NCBI GenBank assembly: GCA_031216445.1
Contig: CM062201.1
Location: 1 to 64,000, forward strand
Direction of reading: 5' to 3'
Source of the DNA: Lateolabrax maculatus
Taxonomy: Eukaryota > Chordata > Actinopteri > Acropomatiformes > Lateolabracidae
DNA length: 64,000 nt
Shown: positions 35,470 to 45,365 of the stretch, in pieces
How positions within the stretch are numbered: the first letter of the stretch is position 1
Layout of the letters: every line of letters starts with the position of its first letter
Notes under the pieces: generated by a model
Seen by the model: the letters and a program-made list of their open reading frames with translations, nothing else
The model's database searches: none
Told to the model about the DNA's origin: nothing
Translations under genes and position numbers: made by a program

Positions 35470-37700
35470 GAATGAAGTTGAGTGTATTTGCCATGCATTT
35501 TGGGTAATCCAAATGCAAAGCATATGTAAGCCCAAATAACAGACAAACTGCCTGAGGCAAGTTTTTTTATATGATCCATGATGATACCTCCCTCCAGAAT
35601 GATGGCAGTGGAGATGGGCTGGAGGTCTACTGAACTTGGACCCTCATGAGGATTATCTTCACTGACAACTGTCAGCACACCGACAGTGCATTCTAGGGCC
35701 TCGTCTCTCGCTGTACCCTACAAAGACACACACACACATCCTTCAGCATGGCAATTTATGCTCTTCTAAACATTCATTTTTAATGTTGAAAGCATTTGCT
35801 AGGGAATATGGTTTTAAATATGTGTTCACACTGGATTGTTACAATATAACCAACAAAATAAATGTGGTATGATTAAACTAAAGCTATGGTCCACAAGGTC
35901 CATATATTCTTAAACAGTGACACTGACTTTTCAGCCTGGACTCCTGCTCCTTAGATTTACAATTAATTAATGTGTACAACGTTTATGTGGCAAATTTCAT
36001 TTTTATTTACTGGCTGTTTAAATACCTCTCAGATTAGCTGTGGAGGAATTGCCATACAAAATACATCAATCACTGTACAAAATGTATATTGTATATTGTG
36101 CAGATAAAATTACATCTTCTATGTCAGCACAGATATAGTTCTATTTTAATGCAGACCAAACTTTTTCTTATGTGCACGTACTTACAGAGCATGTCTTGAA
36201 GAATTCACTGGAGTCGTCACCAAGTAAAATAGGAATGCCTTTGAGGACAACAGAGCGAAGTACTGTCACGTCTGGTGTCTAATGATACACAGAGAGAGAA
36301 AAGACCAGTTAACAGAGTAATTTGCAAGGCACAAGCACAAGTCAGACAGGAAATAGAATAGGTTGGGCTGGATCATCTCATTTAGAACTTGATTGATGAA
36401 CTATCACACAGATCAAAAGCAAAATTAACCTACTTACCATCCAGCTCATGTGCTGCATCAGCTCACTGAGCTTCTGGCCAACAGTTCCCCTTCTTGTTTT
36501 GAAAAGTTCAATGAAACGTGGGGTATACTGGTCCAGAGCCTCAAAGAAGTCTCCCTCAAGATTCTTACTTGCGATTCTGTTGAACTCAGCAAACACCTGA
36601 AAAGTAGAGAGAGGGGTGGGTAGGGATGGAGAGATGGCAGAAGTGTTAACATTCCAACAAGTGTGTTTGGATTTCTAGCCACACACCTTGAATTTCTTTT
36701 TGATAGGCATTATTTTATTGGTTGAGAACAAAAATAGTTTACCTGTCTGTGAAGAGTGCTGGCCATCGTTCAACAATGTTCTGTACAGCAGGTTCCTTTT
36801 CTACAATTTCTTGTCTGCGTAGTGGGAATGATTGGTCCATCATTTGTGAGATGAGAGTGCCATTGGGTTGTTTCTTCTTCATTTCTTCCACGAGAACCTT
36901 TCTGGCATTTTCAAGGCTTGTTTCATCATGTCCTTCAGGTAAGTTAGGTAGGTAGTTTGCTTCACCTCTTTTTGGCCGTTTGATATTCTTGCTTGAGGAT
37001 TCTCCTTCTGGGTTGCCTTTACTTCTTTTGCCTCCATTGATTGCTACATCCTCACATCCAGCTTTTTGAAGCTTTGTGCGATAATTTAAGGCTGTTTTTC
37101 CAGCCATACCATCTGTGTGGTCCAGGCTCAGTGAGGCAGGGGTGTTTGCTAATTAGTGCTTTTGCAACACTGCTGAAGTCATCATCTTTAGGGTAAGCCT
37201 TGAAACGGTACATCGTCTCAGCAAGCTTTTCTAGTATGTCATGCTTCATATCTCGTGGTAGAGTCATACGTGTTCCATCCTTCATAAAGGCAAGATCTGC
37301 CTGTCTGAGTCTATAGTCAACATCAACTGAGAAATTGGGTATGTCAAGAAATCTGGCCACTGTTGTCTTAGCGATGGTGATGTCGACAGGATCTCAGTGT
37401 CTGCTGTGCTGCACTCAGTGTCTGATGTTGTGGTGGGTGATGACAATGCGGTTAAATGGAGAGTCACAAGAGGGATGATTTTGAGCGTAGCTCTTTCAGG
37501 TAAATCAGTTATTTCAGTCAAATTGCAGAGGGCATTATGGAAGTCTTGATCTTCATACTGCAGTTTAAAGTCATACTGCAGTGACAGTTTATCTACCAGT
37601 TGCACTTTTAATTCTTCAATAGACTGTGGTCTCTCATTTAAAGTCAACTTCCTGATATCATCTTCAGCGATGATGAGTAGAGCAAGCTGAATGGAATGAA
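35470..37700 (-). pseudogene. SAMD3-like region of the carried gene (copy 0), 3' end deleted
   Basis: Exons resembling the fish SAMD3-like family, lacking the SAM domain. In order: IIAEDDIRKLTLNERP and LQYEDQDFHNALCNL; DMKHDILEKLAETMY; KHPCLTEPG; NYRTKLQKAGCEDVAINGGK; NIKRPKRGEANYLPNLP; RRQEIVEKEP...RWPALF; then FAEFNRIASKNLEGDFFEALD (exon 36378-36596 region), TPDVTVLRSVVLKGIPILL, and ISTAIILEGG. Consensus splice sites separate the later exons. Lesions shared with all copies: loss of bases between SLKL and NYRTKL, and an A7 run (about 35564) shifting the frame before LPQAVCLLFGLTYALH. Specific to this copy: a one-base loss near 37345, a 9-base loss before GTCGACAGG, and a 153-bp deletion at 35469/35470 that removes the C-terminus. 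Confidence 0.75.
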
Positions 37701-38909
37701 GAGAGGAGCGATATTTAGGGTGTAGATTTCCAAGTACCCAGTAGATGGCAGCTTGTGTTTCTTTCTGGAGGTTCCCAAGGGCTTAGCCACCTCAAAATCA
37801 TCTATGTACAAGAAAAGAGCAATCCTGAATTCTTCCTCTGTCAAGAGAGAATTGTCTTTAAACCGGTAACCATCCCTGTGAGATCTGTATCCTTGTGACA
37901 AATTTGTCTCAGATGACATGGCCTTATCTAAAATTTCTCCATTGTTTAGTAATGTCTGCAGCATTTTTAGTATGGGGATATACACAACTGTCTGCCTGTC
38001 ATTTTTTAGGACAAACTCAATAGGCGTCACCACTGAGAATTCTTTTCAAATGTATGATGTTCGCTTGCTAGTGGTTGACAATGACCCCCTAGTAGAAGTG
38101 AATTTCAGGAATACATTATTCTCAGTAAATACTTTAGCTATCTCACTCACTTAAGAGTCCTCAACATCTCCACAATGTTGATTTAGTATTTTTCCAACCG
38201 AGGTATGTAACAATGGCTGTGAAAGCACATAAATTTGGTTGATCTGCTCTATAACTTCTTGCAGGGCATTTTCAGAGATGTTAAGAATCGATGACATTTT
38301 CAGAAAAACAGCAGCTACATTATGTTCCAACTGACTCTCCAAGTCTCCCACATCTTCATTGAGCTCAGTAACCTCAAACTCAACCTGATCAGTTTCAGGG
38401 GCACTATCCTCAGGTTGAATATTTATATTAGGTGGAGGTACCTCAAGTACATTATGTGACACAATTTCAGGTTTGAATGCCATCTTATTGTGGTCTTGAT
38501 GTTCTTTGCTTTTATGTGCATTAAAGGTTGAATAAACATTGCTCTGAAAGCTACAGCCTTGATATGGACAGGAAACCTTTTGCTTCAGCTTCAAATGTCT
38601 TCGTAAATGGGTAAAAAAGTCAGCTCCAGTGCAAGGCTCCACAAAGTCACACAGCTGACAATGGAAAGCAGTTTCACCCACGTTCCCCAGGTCCTTTTGA
38701 GTGTGCCATGTTGATAAGTGGACTTTGAGTGCATTGAAAGATTTAAATGTGCACAGGCACTCCTTATAAAGGCACGGTAGTGGTGATATTCGAGTGTGGC
38801 ACCCGTGTTTTAAGCGGTAATGCTTAAGTAAGAAGCACCTCTTTTCAGCGCAAAATGTGCAGTACTTACACGACCACTGCATAGGAAGTTTTTTGTCTTC
38901 TTGAAAAAT
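37701..38909 (-). pseudogene. C2H2 zinc-finger region of the carried gene (copy 0)
   Basis: Exon starting after a CTTTTCAG acceptor at 38910; likely Met at 38882 (MQWSCKYC). Four C2H2 fingers: CKYC...H-x4-H, CLYKEC...HLSTWH, CQLC...HLRRH, CPYQGC...HKSKEH. An acidic linker follows, then a helical stretch (ISENALQEVIEQINQIY). A TAA at 38151-38153 and a TGA near 38045 interrupt it before VVTPIEFVLKNDRQTVVYIP and LYIDDFEVAKPLGTSRKKHK, which recall the C-terminal part of the fish zinc-finger family. A one-base slip near 37755 then breaks KKHKL from AIYWVLGNLHPKY. DNA runs straight from SSLHSIQLALL into the SAMD3-like IIAEDDIRK, so the two families are joined here. This copy keeps Ser in MQWSC; array copies have Leu. 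Confidence 0.78.
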
Positions 38910-39135
38910 CTGAAAAGAAAAGATCATTTTAGCATCAAGCCCGGCAAAATAGAAACAAAAAACAAAAACACTAACATGCAGTATCAGACTTGAAATACCA
39001 GAGCAACAGAAAAAAACTAAATCCTTGCAAAAATCTATCTAATTATCAAGCTTTTAATCATTTAACTTCTTTAAGACAAGAACAGCTACCAAATGAACAC
39101 AGCAGTACAAAAGGTAAATGGTAAATGACTCACTT

Positions 39136-39184
39136 ATGTGGTATCAAGGGAACTGTGGATTGATCACCATCTGCCTGAGCCTGG
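39136..39184 (-). other. Possible small untranslated exon of the carried gene
   Basis: On the minus strand CCCCTTCCAG precedes GCTCAGGCAGATGG and a GTGAGTC follows CCACATAA, giving acceptor and donor around about 49 bases. Its only ATG is followed within eight codons by a stop, so it would be 5' UTR. Prediction by eye only. Confidence 0.35.
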
Positions 39185-39576
39185 AAGGGGACAGTTAAGA
39201 AGAATACAACAATTTAACACAACCAAAGCTCACCACAACTCATAAACATCTTGTTTCCAGTACAAGTGAAAACTGTAACATAGGCCTATTACCCACAAAG
39301 ACTATTGTAATGTACATATTCTAGACAACATAACCTTAAAGAATAACTTAGGCCACTGAGTATGCCAGCAATGGTAACAGGCTATGATAAAAAGACAGAC
39401 AGGGAGACCCTTTTGTCTGTCCCAAATCTGATCTGCGGGCTCTCACTGCACTCCTCGTGTGATCAGACAAGCACTGCGCAAGTAAACAGTGTGCGGCATA
39501 GACATATAAAGAGTAGACGCCGCATCGACCGCTACTGCCTATTGGCGCTGACGAGACGTGGGGCCGCCATCTTGGA

Positions 39577-40044
39577 CCGGTCACCCGCTCCACTCAGTGT
39601 AATCTGTCTGCAGGTACAATGAAGTGTCAATGCATTTAATTAATCATAACTCTGAATACTAAACTGATTTTCACGGGATTTTTTTCTGCAAACGTCATAC
39701 ATGTAGGCATGATACCGGACACATGATTCGGCGTATTTTAATATACATAATAGGCATAACGGTAATAGAATATTCTGGTATGTGATATATGCTATGTATG
39801 ATATAATATAATACACACACACACATATATATAAAAACACTAATATATGATAGAGAAGCAGAAGCAGATTGTGTACTACTCAGCTATTTTAATAAGTTGA
39901 AAAATGAAGAAACAATACAACATTATACATCAATATAAGATAAAACACAATAGACAGAAGTTAGATCTCAGAAAAAATGAATATGTATATCTACATATAT
40001 ATCAAAAAAAATGAAAATCTATATCTATCTATCTATCTCTCTCT

Positions 40045-40100
<56 letters not shown>

Positions 40101-40224
40101 GTGTGACGTTTGCATTAAACAATCCCGTGAAAATCAGTTTAGTATTCAGAGTTATGATTGATTAAACACGCTGACAGTTCATTGATCCTGCAGAATGATC
40201 ACACTGAGTGGAGCGGGTGACCGG
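39577..40224. repeat. 648-bp fold-back with 128-bp arms
   Basis: Left arm 39577-39704 starts CCGGTCACCCGCTCCACTCA; right arm 40097-40224 ends with its reverse complement. Internal matches include CATAACTCTGAATACTAAAC and ATTTTCACGGGATT. Arms diverge at scattered positions. The 392-base centre holds CA/TA-rich repeats (39810-39833) and an (AT)n run (40048-40094). A CCGCCATCTTGG YY1-like site sits just outside the left arm. Confidence 0.9.
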
Positions 40225-40740
40225 CTCATTGGGCGCGCTAAACGTGGTAACCATGGAAACGACACAGCTACAAATATGACTAGTGTTAAGTGAGGAGGGT
40301 TAAATAAAATAACATTAAGTTAGCATAGTCCTAACTTAACAGCCGAGCGTAAAATAAAATGATACATCCAGACTTGTTCTGATGTTCTGCCATGTGAATG
40401 CCCTCCTGCTCATGGAAACTCACAAACCGCCGGGATCAGTCTCTCATCGTGAGTGAGTACTCATAGATGACTGGCCTCAGAAAAAAAAATCAACTCCGAC
40501 AGCGGGTGTGCGCGTGCACGTGACGAGCACGCCCGCGACCGCTACACTAAAGTTTCTCCTCAACTTTAACGTGACAAAAGTAAGACACGTTATGTCCATA
40601 ATATAGTTCAGCTAGCTCAGAGCTATATAGCTCTGAGGCAGCGTTAGCCGACATTACAACACACATCATTACTAGCAAGCACGAAAAATATGGCGCTTAC
40701 TTACAGAAAGAAAACGGTCTAAACAAGGGTAAAATATTAC
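40225..40740 (-). promoter_or_regulatory. CpG-rich promoter-like region with X-box-like motif
   Basis: CpG density rises (GGGCGCGCTAAACG, TGTGCGCGTGCACGTGACG, CACGCCCGCGACCGC) compared with the AT-rich surroundings. GTAACCATGGAAAC at 40247-40260 resembles a near-palindromic RFX X-box. ATATGGCGC lies near 40688. It is upstream of the likely first exon boundary region of the carried minus-strand gene or within its first intron. This segment is absent from the tandem array copies. Confidence 0.45.
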
Positions 40741-40745
40741 TCACC

Positions 40746-40880
40746 AAATGAGTGTGCCAAGCACAAGAATGCTGAAAATAACCTTAACGAGTGCTGTTGC
40801 AGGGATTAGGTCCAGCTCCTCGTCCGTTGCGGGTGTGTTGTTGACATACCGTCAGGCGTAGAGAGGACGGAGTTGCGCAT
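40746..40880 (-). other. Possible first exon of the carried gene
   Basis: Minus strand: GC-rich sequence (GGGCATGCGCAACTCCGTCC), ending in CTCATTTG followed by GTGAGTAATATT, a good donor with the exon edge near 40746. No coding frame connects it to the zinc-finger exon, so it would be 5' UTR. Only the unamplified copy has it. Confidence 0.35.
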
Positions 40881-41059
40881 GCCCACAGGTCGGGAAAAAA
40901 AAAAAAAGCCGGCGAAGTTTTCAAATCGAAGCAAAAGTACTAATACCACTCCGTGAAACTACTCTTTTACAATACAGCTCCTGCAGTGAAAATTTCAATT
41001 AAGTAAAAAACATATAACCACAAAAAGAAATACTTAAAATATTAAAATTAAAAGTAGCA

Positions 41060-41245
41060 TACTACTGATTATTATTATATATCGCGTATGTATTATTACA
41101 TATGCAGTGATGTAAAAAGTACAATATTTCCCTCTGAAATGTAGTGGAGTAAAAGTAGACAGTAATATGAAAAAAAAAGTAAAGTACTTAAAGTACTTTG
41201 TACTTAAGTGCAGTATTGAGTAAATGTACTTGTAAAAGCACAATT
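41060..41245. repeat. Common fish interspersed repeat (GTAAAAAGTACAATATTTCC type)
   Basis: GTAAAAAGTACAATATTTCC, CTCTGAAATGTAGTGGAGTA and TACTTAAGTGCAGTATTGAG are in the order I know from a small dispersed fish repeat, probably a non-autonomous DNA transposon. It lies inside the CACTG element. Limits are approximate. Confidence 0.6.
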
Positions 41246-41423
41246 ATCGAAAACATACTTTTTCTAAATTAATCCAGTTCAAGTAGACTGAGCTGGTGAG
41301 ATTTTTCAACCACAAATTACAAGTAACTTACTAAAAGTAAGTGTTAATAGCAATTTGATAAAAACTGATTTAAGTCAATTTACTATTTTTAATTAAATAC
41401 TATGTTTGCATTTACAGTGTACT

Positions 41424-42277
41424 GCTGTCCTTGATATGTAAAAGCAAACAGATACTGTGAATCTGGGTGTAATGGCACACTAACAAATGCTGTGTACCAA
41501 CAGGCGTCATGTGGGATATTAGAAAGCAAAGTATGTGGGTCTGGAACCACAGGTACTTCTGCATCTACAGTGGAATTAATGGCGCACAAATCATGCACCA
41601 ATCGATAGTCACTAGAGTTTATTTTGTTTTATTGGACAAGTTGGTGTATTACACAGACTTTTTGTTGGTTTTAACACACCTGCTGCTACCAAGCCCTTGA
41701 TGGTGGGTCTTATACCTGCTATTTGGTGTGGTTTAATGGGATATTGTTTTTGGTATGGCAACACAATGCCCTCTTTTGCTTTGATGTGAACTGGCTGTGC
41801 TGACCTAACTAGCCCTACATCTGTTTTATGATGTGACCATAACTCATGTGGTATCTGATGTAGTAGCACACTATGTTCTTCTGAGAGTGGCAGTTGAGTA
41901 GGGAATCTCTGACTTAGTAGCACTTGGGCTCTTGTTCCTTTGTCATATGCTCGCAGAAATATTTTCACATATTGTCCATCGGAGGATGACTGCACATGCG
42001 TGTTCTGAGTTGGTTTCCATACAGTCACTTGTAGTGCTGCCTTCACCATCGGTCCTAGGTCACGTGATTCATGTCCATTAGCTATCAGGAGTGTAACATG
42101 TGGGACGGAGCTGGTGACTTGAAACCAGGGACGTAGTTCTGGTGGTAGAGTAACTGCTGCTGCTGGTCCTTGTGGTCCAACATACAGGTCTTGACATATT
42201 ACAGATAATATTTTGCCTGTAATCAACTCTGTCCAGCATTCTTTGTAGTCAGTATGTTGCTGAGTCTCATCATACAT
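41424..42277 (-). pseudogene. pol: ERV2 protease-RT linker and RT fingers
   Basis: The 221-codon frame 41612-42277 ends in a retroviral RT start (QKQYPIKPHQIAGIRP, GVLKPTKSLCNTP), preceded by a long linker (WTELITGKIL, PPELRPWFQV). A frame slip then leads to a second frame (41389-41601) with LCAINSTVDAEVP, SNIPHDACWYTAF and YLFAFTYQGQQYT, the region before the catalytic palm. The right end of the CACTG element begins at 41419, and RT resumes at 34199. Confidence 0.8.
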
Positions 42278-42456
42278 CAGAGTGCAGTGCAGCGGCAGTC
42301 GTGGTTCTTGTGCTGTGGGCAGTTCTTTCTGTATCCAGGCTTTTCACACACTCCATTGGTGTGCAAGTTCTGAGTCAGCTGGCCATTGGATCCAGTATAC
42401 TGCAGGCTGCACATATGTGAGTGTCTTTTGTCTTTCTCTTCGTCTGCCAGTGTGCT
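42278..42456 (-). pseudogene. ERV2 sequence upstream of RT (degraded)
   Basis: Minus-strand continuation of the ERV2 pol region. Fragments such as YVQPAVYWIQWP can be read but the frame is broken and no protease active site is visible. It ends where LINE sequence begins. Confidence 0.45.
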
Positions 42457-43125
42457 CTAAGTCTTACAGTATCTCTTGCTGGAACATTTGAAGCAGGCTG
42501 GTATGTGGGATATCTCCAGTGAAGTGTTAAAGATATCTGTGAACACCAGAGACAGCTGGTCAGCACAGTGCTTCAGGGTGGATGGAGAGACAGAGTCTGG
42601 CCCGGCTGCTTTGTGGAGGTTCTGTCTCTTGTATTGTCTGTTAACATCCCTCTCCAGGATTGAGAGAGGTGTCACTGTGGACGGGAAGGGGGCCTCTGAG
42701 GTTTGAAGTTGTGGAGAGGCCCAGGCCCCTGCAGTGGTGGGAGAGGTGAAGCTGGTGGCCTGGGGCTGGTGGATGGAGTCCCAGGGGATTGTGTCTGGAC
42801 TGTCCCATTGTCTTTCGAAACGACAGTAGAACTTGTTCAGATTGTTGGACAGGCGCAAGTCGTTAGCAGAGTGGGGGGCTCTGGGTTTGTAATGGGTGAG
42901 CTCTCTGAGCCCCTTCCAGACAGAAGCAGAGTCCTTGGCTGAGAACTGGTGTTGGAGTTTCTCAGAATACAGTCGTTTAGCTCCCCTCACCTCTTTGCTA
43001 AACCTGTACTTTGCCTCTTTGAACCTGCTTCTGTCTCCACTCCTAAATGCTTCCTCCTTTTGCGACCTTAGCTGTCTGAGAGGGGTTGGCTGTGTTGTAT
43101 CTTCTGTAGCGATGATGTGATGATG
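42457..43125 (-). pseudogene. Non-LTR retrotransposon ORF2 fragment (L2/CR1-like)
   Basis: Within a 266-codon frame (42457-43257), residues about 55-255 match the region before and at the start of a LINE reverse transcriptase common in fish: TPLRQLRSQKEEAFRSGD, EVRGAKRLYSEKL, SVWKGLRELTHY, LNKFYCRFE, KAAGPDSVSPSTLKHCADQL, FTDIFNTSLEISHIPACFK. It breaks off after IPACFK, before the catalytic motifs, and continues into ERV2 sequence. The first ~50 codons come from the adjoining LTR-like sequence. Clade assignment is tentative. Confidence 0.75.
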
Positions 43126-43535
43126 ATGAAGGAATCTCCGCTGACACCGACTTAGTTGTATAAAAAGGTTTATTACAAAAAGTACAGCGTCAGAACAAGC
43201 ACCATGGATTGCCTGTGAGAAGATCCGAAGCCAATGTGAATCTCCCCCGTTTTCCACTCAAACTACACCTTTTAAAGCCTCATGGTATAGCTAATGTGTG
43301 GTGACAAGATAGGCTCAGAGCCAACCTCATAACCATACATGGCTATTTTACAGAAAGGGAAGGTGGAACCTATAGTTCAGGTTGAAACTGATCTCATCTC
43401 TTTGGAACTTTAGGAAAACAACCCCCAAGGGGCACCCATCTATGAAAGTAGCCAGACCTTGGACATAGGCTTATCTAAACATTTCCCACACAAGTATCTA
43501 AACATTGGATCCACACAAGTATCTAAACATTGGAC
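43126..43535 (-). mobile_element. LTR-like segment
   Basis: Minus strand order: a 25-bp period direct repeat at the start (CACACAAGTATCTAAACATT at 43487 and 43512 in plus orientation), a GGCTTTAAAAGG TATA-like box near 43270, then AATAAACC near 43165-43175 as polyadenylation signal, and a short tail ending in CATCATCATCAC. This is the layout of an LTR, likely ERV2's or a related element's. Boundaries are not proven. Confidence 0.5.
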
Positions 43536-43860
43536 ACACATGGGAGAGACATCTCTCAGCTCAGACACCTCATTTTACTTAAATTTGGGTCAATTTGGTT
43601 GCTTCTTCAGCTGTCATGGTTTGGTGTAGGTTTATCTATGTGCATTGATTTCGTGAACATTGTACCACTACCATCACTGTCCCTTCTTTTAGGCATTGTC
43701 TGTGAACCACATGCGTGTCTATTTTTATGCCTTCTGGTCCTAATGTCAATGTTTGATTGTATTGAGCTGACTTTATATACGTGAGTGTGATTATGTTGTT
43801 TACTGGTACTCCTCCTCTCAGCCAGTCTCTGTGATCATCTTTGTCCTTGGATCTTGAAGC
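43536..43860. other. Unassigned sequence between LTR-like segment and ERV2 integrase
   Basis: No domain seen. One plus-strand frame (43530-43784, 84 codons) is hydrophobic but has no recognisable features. By position it could be degraded ERV2 env or 3' sequence. Confidence 0.4.
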
Positions 43861-44784
43861 TGTCTATCTTCCAGTTGGGAGGCTTCACCGTCCCTTTCTG
43901 GATCGTGCTGTGCCCTTGCTGTCTCACCTGGATCCCTCGCTCTGCAGCAATGGTTTAAATGGAACCAACATTTCTTACCCTCTACTTTCAGCGCAGTTGG
44001 GGTAGTTAGGATAACCTTAAAGGGTCCTTCTCACCTTGGTTGGTCCCACTTTCGTTTGAACACCTTTACGTAGACCCAGTCTCCAGGTTCAACTCTCCTT
44101 AGCTGCTCTGGAATGTCAGCGTCTCTGTCCTCAGACACAGCTTTTACCTGTTGGAGCACAGCTTTGTGTATTTGCGTTAGGTGTCGTAGGTAGCATGTTA
44201 GTTCTCGTTCACATTGCTCGCATACGGCCCTCTACAAAAGGGAACCGGCATCGGTCTCCCTGTAAGTGCCTCGTGTGGTATTAGATGTGTTAGTCTCTTA
44301 GCTTAGTGTTAGTGTTAGTTAGTGTTCGTATAGCCATCAAAGCAAGTGGCAATGCATCTACCCAATTGATTTTATACTGACTGTCTGCTCTAATTTTTGC
44401 AAGTTTTGCTTTTAGCATGCCATTTGCCCTTTCCACTACTCTCTGTGACTGTGGGTGATACACACATCTGAACTTCTGTTTGATTCCTAGCATTTTTAGG
44501 GCTTTTTTTATTGTCTCAGCTACAAACGCAGGTCGGAAAAATGGTGACCACCAGACTGCTTGAAGGCGTCTCAACACCTCCCCACTTGTGCAATGGTCCT
44601 GACCATGCGCACTACGTGTAGCAACCTGTACCAAAGATGTTGGGAGGACAATATGTCCATGTGCACTTCGCCATAGCCCATGTGATGGACCTTCTTCAGT
44701 GATTATACTTCCCCCCCTTTTTGCCCATACAGAATGTGCATATGGACTTGCCTGATGTTGTGCTGCTATTACATAGCAGCACAT
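43861..44784 (-). pseudogene. pol: ERV2 integrase, internally deleted (array entry copy)
   Basis: Frame 44290-44784 begins in sequence before integrase, passes a zinc-domain-like SAHGQDHC, then jumps to AETIKKALKMLGIKQ, VYHPQSQRVVERANGML and WVDALPLALMAIRT, the third-acid (Glu) end of the core. The parts with the CxxC and first two Asp are missing. Lower down (43861-44290), in broken frames, are VKVFKRKWDQ, EGPFKVILTTPTALKVEG and CWFHLNHC of the C-terminal domain. Array units U2-U4 resume this sequence only from 44511 rightwards, so this copy marks the left edge of the tandem array. Confidence 0.75.
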
Positions 44785-44832
44785 ATATATAGCTCATATA
44801 TATATATATATATATATCATATATATATAAGT
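44785..44832. repeat. (AT)n microsatellite in unit U1
   Basis: AT-repeat flanked by GCTCATATATAT and ATCATATATATATAAG, between integrase and RNase H remnants. Its length differs between units (longest at about 50651-50690). Confidence 0.9.
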
Positions 44833-45000
44833 TTGTCAGTGGTTCACAATCTCCAGCTACTAGCAGTGGTCCTATACAGGTGGGTGTAGCTATGCGTTTT
44901 GCGGCTGCATCTGCCTTTAGCTATCAGGGAATTCGTTTTTTGATGAGCTACGCATTTAATGATGGCTAACACTTTTGGATGGTGTATGGCTTCTAGTAAA
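44833..45000 (-). pseudogene. pol: ERV2 RNase H tail (U1)
   Basis: Same RNase H tail as at 33704. This copy lacks ten bases (TAAGTTGTTG) in the GNNLADEAAK part, near 44912, and has GCTGCATC where others have GCTTCATC, so its frame is uniquely broken. Confidence 0.7.
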
Positions 45001-45088
45001 GCTGAGATGGCAGAAATGAAGACATGTGTCTCACCGTTTGTGGTTTGGGAGCTTTCGATACTGCCTCAATTTGTGAGGGCACTATAGC

Positions 45089-45365
45089 TCATTTAGTGCC
45101 ACAGAGTTGTCTACCTAAGTATTCAACCTGTGTCTGGCAAAACTGTAATTTATTTTTACTCACCTTGTGAGCCCCCTTTTCTAAAGCCATCAGGGCTGAG
45201 ACTGAGTCTTGTGCACATTGAGCTTTGGAGGTGCTACATATCAAGAGATCATCTACATATTGTAGTACTGTACTGGACACGTCTAGGTGTTGCAGGTCAT
45301 TAGCCAATACTCGACTGAATATTGAGGGACTTTCAACATAGCTCTGCGGGAGACGTGTGTACGTA
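45089..45365 (-). pseudogene. pol: ERV2 RT palm/thumb fragment (U1)
   Basis: Identical in its 72 translated residues to the fragment at 33923, with YVDD and the shared in-frame stop. Its upstream end adjoins TACT (45366-45369) and the left TIR of the CACTG element at 45370, the same insertion point as in copy 0. Confidence 0.88.

Larger units (their letters stand above)
34204..41419. mobile_element. 7,216-bp CACTG-type DNA element inserted in ERV2 RT, carrying a gene
   Basis: Left end CACTGTAAAATCTAATTAG, right end ...TTTGCATTTACAGTG, whose complement starts CACTGTAAATGC. The direct repeat TACT flanks it (34200-34203 and 41420-41423). Taking out the element and one TACT leaves RT contiguous and in frame, which independently fixes both edges. 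CACTG ends with a 4-bp duplication fit the CMC group (Chapaev-like), though no transposase is visible. Short AT-rich repeats with CACTGTAAA ends are common in fish; this may be a long relative with cargo. Inside, from right to left: repeat-like right end, CpG-rich promoter-like region, fold-back, the spliced zinc-finger/SAMD3-like pseudogene on the minus strand, AT-rich left end. Confidence 0.7.

Noticed and set aside
42703..43120. Plus-strand frames of 79 and 74 codons
   Set aside because: Antisense to the LINE ORF2 fragment, whose conserved motifs are on the minus strand.
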